Positions 56,807-64,000 of a stretch of DNA of 64,000 nt are shown here, one piece after another. The first letter of the stretch is position 1. Each line of letters starts with the position of its first letter. Origin of the DNA: Chrysopilus asiliformis (taxonomy: Eukaryota > Arthropoda > Insecta > Diptera > Rhagionidae); the NCBI GenBank assembly GCA_964034945.1, contig OZ035961.1, positions 94,994,991 through 95,058,990 on the forward strand. The letters are read 5' to 3'. Under the pieces are notes generated by a model, which worked only from the letters and a program-made list of their open reading frames with translations, was not told where the DNA came from and did no database searches. The position numbers and the translations under genes are program-made.

Positions 56807-57361
56807 GGTGCGAACGTACACGCTTCTTCTCGTCGCGCCGACTTTTAGTCCTCAAAACGCCTTTCCGACGTACACGCTTCTTCACTTTTTAGTAGGAAAA
56901 ATTGGTGTACAACAAGCGATCACTCATGTGTGTGTGTGGTTCTCATATATGTGTTGTATTTCCAGCTCATTCCCTTACTAGCTAGCACCGAGGCAACATC
57001 AATTGCCAAAATAGAAACTGCCATCAAAAGAAGAATAAGGACTGGTAATTTGTTAATTACCTACCTACCTGAAAAATAAAACTACCTGCAATTGGTATTT
57101 CAGTATTTGCATCCAATTTTTGTTTATTTGGGCTATATTTACGAGTCGGTGGCTAAGCACCGAGTGCCTCAATGAAATTACGCACACATGCATGCTGACG
57201 TGCTACACGAGCGACTTCGTTTGTGTGCGTAAAAGAAGACGAGAAGAACACTTTTCGAGTGGCGACTTTTCCCCTCTTGCCGCACTCGGTTCTTTCCTAC
57301 AATTTGGTGAGGCTGCGGCATGCTGATGACCGAAAGTTGCTCCGTGTACGTCCTCGCTAGG
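56807..57361 (+). repeat. Dispersed repeat related to 4655-5015, longer copy
   Basis: The left GCGAACGTACACGCTTCTTC and inverted right GCGAGGACGTACACGG look like a diverged TIR. CTAG occurs immediately outside both ends, which may be a duplication. Shared blocks with 4655-5015 are listed there; an extra interior segment (about 56905-57165) is present here. The frames at 57120-57375 are incidental. Confidence 0.75.
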
Positions 57362-57369
57362 AAGTAAAT

Positions 57370-60100
57370 GTACAATTTTCTGCAGCCAGGGACCCTGATA
57401 AGTGCACGATTTCGTACAGTAAAAATCGAGGTGGTAAATCGAAGGATTTTTATACTTATTTTTGAATAAATCAGAATTAGAGTTTCAAATATATCTTACT
57501 GGCAAAATAATAATGTTCAACCCTTCTTGGAAAAGTTAGAATGTAGCTTTCCAGAACTTTTCGGGTATTTTAAGCTAAGACACTTTTCGCTTTTCAAGCA
57601 CTTTCAAACAAAGTTCATAATGTCTGATATGAACAGCACTGAACTTTCTTGTACCAAAGCTTACCATCTTTGCAATTTTTCCTAGACGTTGTGGATTTGT
57701 TCGCAGGATCTCAAATATTTCTGAAAAAGGACAATTAGTTGAAAATTTTGTTTCACCGTATATTTGTGTGCAGCTATTAAAATTAATAGATTTTTCATGT
57801 GAAGTTTTTATATTCCGAGAAATTTTCTAGAAAGTTTAGGATTTAAAAATAACATTTGAAAGACTTCCTTGTAAAACTTGAGAACATGAATAGAAACCAC
57901 ATTAACGCAAATTCACAACGTTAGACGGAGAACGCTAAAAACGACTTAAAGAAATTTTTCATATTTTCCCAGTTCGACTGTGGAAAAACTCTTTAAATCG
58001 TTTAAAGTGAATGTTGCTACGTGAATATTTTTATTTAGAAATATTTTTAGATGATCCCTTATCCGATTTATTTTAGTGTAAAATAAATATTTAACGGTTG
58101 CTTAGATATTTGAACATAACTTAACATTTTCCATACAAAAGTGCCTGATGATAAAAACAACGTTTTTTTTGTTGTTTATTTATTTTCAATAATCAAAAAA
58201 AAAACAGACCTGAATCTGAAAAGGGTTTCCTTTGATGTCGCTTCAAGCATAAAATGTTTATGAAATGCCCTTGAAAAATGACAAGAGGATCCGAATCACC
58301 TTGAATTCATTGTTGTCCCTGTAAACTGGTGTATTTATGGGTTCTAATATACCTTTTAATAAAATCTGTAAATAAATACTAATGTAGCAAATATCCTTGG
58401 ACATGCGTATCTGCCTTTGACCAATGCCACTCACCAAAAAAAACTTTTTTTTAATTGATTAAAAAATAAATATGTCTGTTTCAGAGTAATTGCATTTTCG
58501 ATATTATTTAAGGACCGCTAAAAGGCAATAAAGAAAATTTTATTTTCATTTTCGATTATTTTATGTAAATTTCGACAATTCGCGGAAATGGAAATGGGGT
58601 GCAAAAAGGATATGTTTTAAATTAACTCCGAAATTATACCATAAATTTTTAAATTTTCCTACACGCGTAAAGGTGTTTAAAAATAAAATCTGCTTGTAAT
58701 CGCCTTTTCCAAAACCGTTTTTTTTGTTGTTGTGCTAGTGTACCGATGACCCTTTTTCGAAAATGAAATTAACTCGAATAATTTTTTTTAAATACGCAAA
58801 CTGATAATAAAAGTCAAACGCGGAATTGGGGAAAAAGTGCAAAAATGTTATCGTGATGAAGGTAGATAAGTTTTTTTTACACTCTTGCTGTTGTTGTTGT
58901 TATTTCTCGCTCGTTGTTGAAATCGTCGAATTATTCAGGGTGATTTAAGGATACGTGCCCACTGGGCGTTTATCGTTCCCATGTCCACAAAGTCCTGAAA
59001 AGTCTAATAAATATTCACCGAAAAATTCAATTTCAATCTTTTTCCTCTCTCGATCAAATCGAGAAACAGATAGATGAGGTGAATTCGGGTTGTCACGGGG
59101 TTAAGAAAGATTGAATGAAAAGGGAGGAATTTTGGGGTGTTGTGGGCGAAAACTCTTATTAGGAAGATGAAATAAAAACGGTTTATCGCGAAAGTAGAAT
59201 TTGGGTAACGGCCCTTAATTGAAAAATTAAATGAAAAGCTGTTAAACACTTCGACTCTTTGGTCGTATGTTTTTCTGTAGTATAGATTTTGGCTTTTCCG
59301 AAGTTTTATGTCTGTTTCTATGTGAATGTGAAGAAATGTTGATAAACATAGATTCAGGAGGTACAGGTAATCGCACGTAACATAAATTAAAGGCACCACT
59401 GCCGCTCATAAAATATAAATCTAGCTGCCAAACGGTTATTGCCAATATAAGACATTTTCTCGCGGATTGTGCACAATTACTACAATTTTCTTATAGCTTT
59501 AAATAGTAGGTATACTTTTCCACTCCACATGTAGCTTGAAACAGGTATGGTGAAGGTATTTTCTACAACAAAAACAATTTTTTACAGACGCTCGCTAGTA
59601 GGTTTTTGGCCATCAAAGTTTTGTTTCTGGGTGGGAGATTCAGTAATGGTCGGCAATTTCAAGGTAAGCAGAAAAACAGCAGTAACGCAACCCCTTATTT
59701 TGTACATTTTATAGGTTAAGACAACTGATGCGAGGCAAACAAACGTCGTGATAATACGGAGTACAATTCCTTTATTATGCATCACTCTAGCACGATTTTA
59801 CTCCAACATTTCGCTGTGCAGGATAAAAAAACTGGATTTTATTAAAAATTCTGAGATGAATAAAGAGATTTTTTTTTACATACATGTACTATCTGCCTTA
59901 CATAGGTGAATTTTTCTAAATTTGATGATATGAAATAATCATATTTTATGTGATAGACAGTACCCCAAGAAACATTTTGGAAATACAGCGATTACATCGT
60001 GACTTTAAAATTCTTGATAGAAGTTCGTTGGAAACAGAAAATATCTGATGTGAACAGCCAATGACTGTCTTATACCTACGTTCCTGCGAATGATATATTA
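57370..60100. other. No gene identified
   Basis: Very AT-rich, with homopolymer runs. Overlapping minus frames at 59004-59445 have no recognisable family. Confidence 0.4.
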
Positions 60101-60104
60101 GTTA

Positions 60105-60275
60105 ATATAAAAATATGAATTTTAATTTACAAAATCTGAAATATCTCGATAACGGTAAAATATATCGATTTACGGAAAAGGCAAATATGTATAGAATCTT
60201 AGTATCTTTAACTCTTTTAACTATTTTTTTCATAACACCGTTTGCAAGCAATTCGCAAAAACTGATTTTATAACT
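60105..60275 (+). repeat. Copy of the ATATCTCGATAACGG repeat
   Basis: GAAATATCTCGATAACGGTA, ATTTACGGAAAAGGCAAATA and AAGCAATTCGCAAAAAC match 13800-13935 in order. Confidence 0.65.
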
Positions 60276-60835
60276 TTTTGTTTTTGTGTAAATTTCCACA
60301 CTACCTTAATTAAAATCCACAAAAAATTTGCAAAAATTTGCGGATGATAATTTTGAGGTATTGCACCTAGCGCATTACCGTTTATTTTACATGGCTGGTT
60401 CCCCAAGAGGCATATGACCAGGGTGGTGATATGTTGGCTGCAAAATCTTTCGATTTGAGCTCAACAAATCCATTATCAGAAATGCATATTTACCTGCCAA
60501 ATGTTTTGCAATTTTCTTGGCATATGGTATATACGGCATTGTCTATTTTTTTTTGCAACCAAATGTCGTATGTAGTAATAAATATGCTGTTTATACTTTG
60601 CCGCAATTATTTTCTCACCATAAATGGACATCATCAGAAAATTATATATAGATTTAGCTAATTGCAAACATATATTTTGTATATTTCAATATTTCAAGAA
60701 TATTTTGTCGAACAAAAATGATACTATGTACGAAATTTCATAAATGTTTGTAGAAATTTTCATAGCATCTTGGTTGGTATTTCTTTCACACCTAGACAAA
60801 CACTTCAAACATCGAAATTTGTCAAGCATGGAGAT

Positions 60836-61309
60836 TTATATTTCAGTGCAATTTAATTGTATAAAATTGCACACTCTCGCGCTTCTATCGATGCTTGGAA
60901 TTGATTCGCCAATGGTGATTATACTGCCGATTTGTACATCAGGTTCAATCCACGTAACCCCAATAATTTCACTAATTCTATTCATATCTTGTGTGAGGTA
61001 ATCTGCTAAATCAATCAATGTAAAATTTGAAGGAAGCATTTTAGTTATATCCTCCAACTTATCTAATTGGATTAACTCCAAATTGATGGACCCAATGTTG
61101 TGTATGATATCTAAAATGCTTTTCATACTTTCTAAAAATGCAGCGAAGTACATAGATTTTCGTTGCAGTTGCTTTTCCATAATTAAAATTTTCAAAAATT
61201 CTCTTATTTTATTGTGGAATTCATGATCGCAATTGAAAGAAAAACCTCTTTCACCAAATAGCAAATTTTGGGCTATGGTTCTGTATTTTTCAAGTACCGA
61301 CTTATACAC
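60836..61309 (-). pseudogene. Unidentified 157-codon ORF, possibly the C-terminal part of the neighbouring transposase
   Basis: The reading frame has balanced amino-acid composition and helix-like segments (FLESMKSILDIIHNIGSINL; FTLIDLADYLTQDMNRISEI), unlike the AT-driven frames around it. The listed start is a GTG inside the frame; it opens upstream to about 61354, and a frame just 5' (PMLDENNIEIIKMHH) connects only through a shift. It is downstream of, and codirectional with, the P-element-like fragment at 61579-61982, so it may be the rest of that gene. I do not recognise its sequence, and no signal peptide or membrane segment is visible. Confidence 0.4.
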
Positions 61310-61578
61310 GCTTAAATTATTCGTGTGTGATGCATCTTTATGATTTCTATGTTGTTTTCATCGAGCATTGGGCATATATTTTTGTGCAAATAATGTTGTG
61401 AAATTTTTATGATTGGCATTACTCATGCGGTATCACTTCCCAGATCCAAAATTTTTTAAAAAATGCAACATTCAGTAGTGGACCCGTCTTCGTTCCAACA
61501 GAAGATTTGGGACGTTAATTTTTTATCAAGCATGCACAATGTATGGGCGATACTTTAAAAAAAATTTTTTTTGCTGCT

Positions 61579-61982
61579 CACCTGAAAGAAATTATCTTTG
61601 AAATTTGTTTTCATTTCCTTAATTGCTGCATTGTATTTATAATCGTTATCGGATAAAATCGCAACAATATTTAAATGACATGAATTAATCGCTGATATTA
61701 TATATTTTAAAGCCTGAAGAATGTATGTGTAATGGAAATTGGAGGAACTACAGTACATAAACGGTATATCGATGTCATTGTTTGGTGGTACACATATGAA
61801 AAATACCATGCATTTCGAAACGAGCTGTAATTGTCCTCCCAAAAAAAATTCCCAACACTGTCTAAATTTTTATCATAACAAATATCACGGCGTACCCCGA
61901 TTTCATCAAATTTTAAAATTACAGGCGAATTTAAAACTACGCGTCTCAGACTTTTCAAAAAATTTAAGGTTACATTGTGCAA
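61579..61982 (-). pseudogene. Probable P-element-type transposase fragment, frameshifted
   Basis: Two minus frames meet at a run of eight T/A near 61845: the first gives NSPVILKFDEIGVRRDICYD; the second gives KCMVFFICVPPNNDIDIPFM and ALKYIISAINSCHLNIVAIL followed by SDNDYKYNAAIKEM. The pattern of an FDE-type first acidic residue, a Pro-rich joint, an amphipathic helix, then a V-A-(I/V)-x-x-D second acidic site with a following Asn fits RNase-H-fold P-element/THAP9 transposases as I know them. The frame ends soon after CAGGTGAGC (about 61579), which could be a splice donor. Homology is by pattern only. Confidence 0.5.
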
Positions 61983-61984
61983 CC

Positions 61985-62490
61985 CTCATTTAGCCGCGAA
62001 CACATGGCAACACTGCTTTTGTCTTTAGTCCGTTAAAATGGCGTCGCCGAGGCTAACTTTAAATTTTCGAGCGGCGGAACTTGAATTTTCTTCGCGAGGG
62101 CAAACTACCTGTGTGAAGGACGTGCAAGCAATCAAAATCTATAGCACGGAATCTAATATTTCACCGGAATGTAATTGCGGTAAGGTGTTATTTTTTTCAC
62201 AAACAAAAACTTCACCTTTCACTTTCAGCACGAACTTCACTTTTGGCGGAACCGGATACTCCGAGAAGCCCGGATAATAGTAAAGAAAAATGTAATAATA
62301 TTATTTATATTAGTAATAATAATATTTTCACTTTAATTTACAGTCTCACTTAAAAATTTGATACAAAATGCTGGCTGGAGCGAATTTTTATTAGACGAGA
62401 CGACTCAAATGGAAAGTGAACTATTTGGATTAACAGTCAAAAACGCAATGATTGGAGGCACGGAAGAAACGCTGGAGCCCCTGGATTTTA
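61985..62490. other. Short unrecognised ORF with a good start context
   Basis: AAAATGGCGTCGCCGAGG at about 62035 opens a 79-codon plus-strand frame (62038-62277; MASPRLTLNFRAAELEFSSR onward). It has no domain I recognise. Its GC-richer start may only reflect TE sequence upstream of the P-like fragment on the other strand. Confidence 0.3.
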
Positions 62491-62492
62491 GG

Positions 62493-62668
62493 ACGTACCC
62501 ACCCTAATGGTCCATTTTTGCCCATTAACGAACTTAGCCTCGCATTTTATGAAAAACGGATCTGCGCAAAATTTCAAGTCACTAGCTCAATCCGTGCGCC
62601 CGCCATCCGCGCCACAGACGGACGGACATGCAAAAATTAATTATTTTTATCATTCTAAACACCAGTGG
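62493..62668 (+). repeat. Partial family A repeat
   Basis: TAATGGTCCATTTTTGCCCA, AACGAACTTAGCCTCGCATT, TAGCTCAATCCGTGCGCCCG and CAGACGGACGGACATGC align with 12514-12690. The left half and the far right end are missing. Confidence 0.8.
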
Positions 62669-62669
62669 T

Positions 62670-64000
62670 GGCTCGTGTATATTTGAAATGAGGAGGCAAA
62701 GTTTTTTTTAGTTCTATAAATTTTTTTATTCTGTAGGAAGACGTATTCCGATTTATGTAGGAAGACCTATTCTTCTGGAGGGGAAAAGTGAAACAGAGAT
62801 TGGTGTTCGTATTCTATATGTGGCTATGCTTGAAATTTCAAATCGAAATTTCAACTGGCGTTACGTAACATTTCTGAACTCGATCAAATTCAACTTTGAT
62901 ATATGGAAAAATTATATGAAATCATAGTTTTGGGAAAAAATTTTGGTCACACTGTCAAAATATCGGATCGAAATCTAATTAGGAGATGTCCATAATATCA
63001 GTATGTTACGTTAATTTTTACATTTTAGGACCCTCTCCTCCCTTTTTGTCACGCTTTTTTGCGGTTTTTTGTATGTGATTTAAAACCGACTTCACACTGC
63101 CGAAATTTCCATTTCCCTAAGCGTTTTATAAACATTTTTTGAGCAGCCTGTTCCCGATCTGTGAAAGAATTTCGGAAAGATGATTTAAGGGGAGAGTAAA
63201 GTAGGTTTCATTCAGTAAATGAAATCTTCGGGCTCCCGTCCGAACAATATGGATTAAAACCACTACAGCATTCCGGCTAGCTGGAGAGAAGGCAGTTTTG
63301 GGAGGCAGAATAGCAGAATTTTAGTTAGAGAAACTTTCTTTTGAGGGATTATTGATCAAAATCTGACACCCGAATTAAAATTCTTATAGATAAACTGGAG
63401 TTATCAGGTTGGCGGGGGGTGCAGGGCGGTTAGAATAGAGGGGATAGGATAAGTTTTTAAAAACCGAAAATGTTAACAGGTTACGACGACGCTCAGTCGA
63501 AAGGCGTTAACGAATATAATTTTTTTAATATTTTCGTACAGGGGTACGATATGACGGTTGGTAAAAAGTAATTATAATTGTTCTGCAAAAAAAAAAAAAT
63601 GCCCGACTGATACATTTTATCGGAAAATATGAAAAATGTGAGCCTTATAATTATGCTTCTTAGGAATAATTTCATTCCTCTGAGCATTTCAAATACTTCT
63701 AGTTTCTAAAAAAAAGTTTCGTCGGTAAAAGAGTTTTTTTAGTGCTGAAAATACGAGCATTCATAGTACATTACGAGTCTGTTAAGCATGTTTTTTCCCT
63801 ATCGAAAGTAAAACATAAACAAAAAAGCACCTCATATATCCATATTACCCTTGCACATAATAAAATACACAAAATAAGTCCTTTTATGTTGAATTTAATT
63901 TTGTTTCGAAGTCAACATGTTTCTATGTTTATCACTCCGCTCGTATCTATTTGTTAACAGTTGGCATAAAAAGATGAAATCGGCGCACAGAATAACTTCT
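62670..64000. other. No gene identified
   Basis: AT-rich sequence with short frames only. GTAGGAAGAC(G/C)TATTC is duplicated near 62736 and 62757. Confidence 0.35.

Noticed and set aside
1..64000. Bacterial-type defence system, tRNA/rRNA genes, LTR retrotransposon or viral insertion
   Set aside because: No operon structure, conserved tRNA boxes, LTR pair, reverse transcriptase or viral protein was recognised in any frame; the DNA is plainly a eukaryotic nuclear region with introns and TEs.

Overview
The window is AT-rich nuclear DNA from an insect, most likely a dipteran. One conserved gene can be read through exon by exon. It is a gamma-type syntrophin (Syntrophin-like 2, Syn2) on the minus strand, in the leftmost 8.7 kb. 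Eight coding exons with consensus splice sites join in phase into 471 residues: a start methionine, the first half of a split PH domain, a PDZ domain, the second PH half, a second PH region and most of the syntrophin-unique C-terminus. The last exon or exons lie beyond the left edge. A 3' splice site sits just upstream of the start codon, so at least one 5' non-coding exon lies further right. Much of the remaining 55 kb may therefore be the first intron. The dipteran assignment is an inference from how closely the exons match my recollection of fly Syn2 and from the style of the repeats.

From 8.7 kb to the right edge I find no other gene I can defend. This part is a dense, often nested collection of short non-autonomous DNA transposons, dispersed repeats and tandem arrays. 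The clearest group has terminal inverted repeats (TIRs) flanked by TAA or TTA target-site duplications (TSDs), the PIF/Harbinger habit. Examples are at 1217-1876, 14044-14406, 17537-18565, 21051-22366, 33166-33773, 38407-38533, 39177-39539, 48688-48869 and 52574-52996. The one at 21051-22366 still carries a 56-codon ORF that looks like the start of a Harbinger-type protein. Two elements flanked by TTAA (33193-33450 and 55456-56071) look piggyBac-like. Two related elements (14729-14964 and 16291-16549) have 4-bp TSDs. A 674-bp element at 17705-18378 is inserted into another element whose uninterrupted relative lies at 52574.

Decayed transposase genes are present: a mariner-type one at 56130-56670, and a probable P-element-type one at 61579-61982 on the minus strand. 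Tandem arrays include a very homogeneous 33-unit, 16-bp minisatellite (25713-26240) and a GACAGACG-type array of about 490 bp (8101-8585) grown from a short motif inside a dispersed repeat in Syn2 intron 1. Several longer dispersed repeat families recur two to four times. Long stretches, notably 26.2-32.9 kb, 42.9-48.6 kb and 57.4-60.1 kb, hold nothing I can identify. I saw no bacterial-type system, CRISPR array, tRNA or rRNA.
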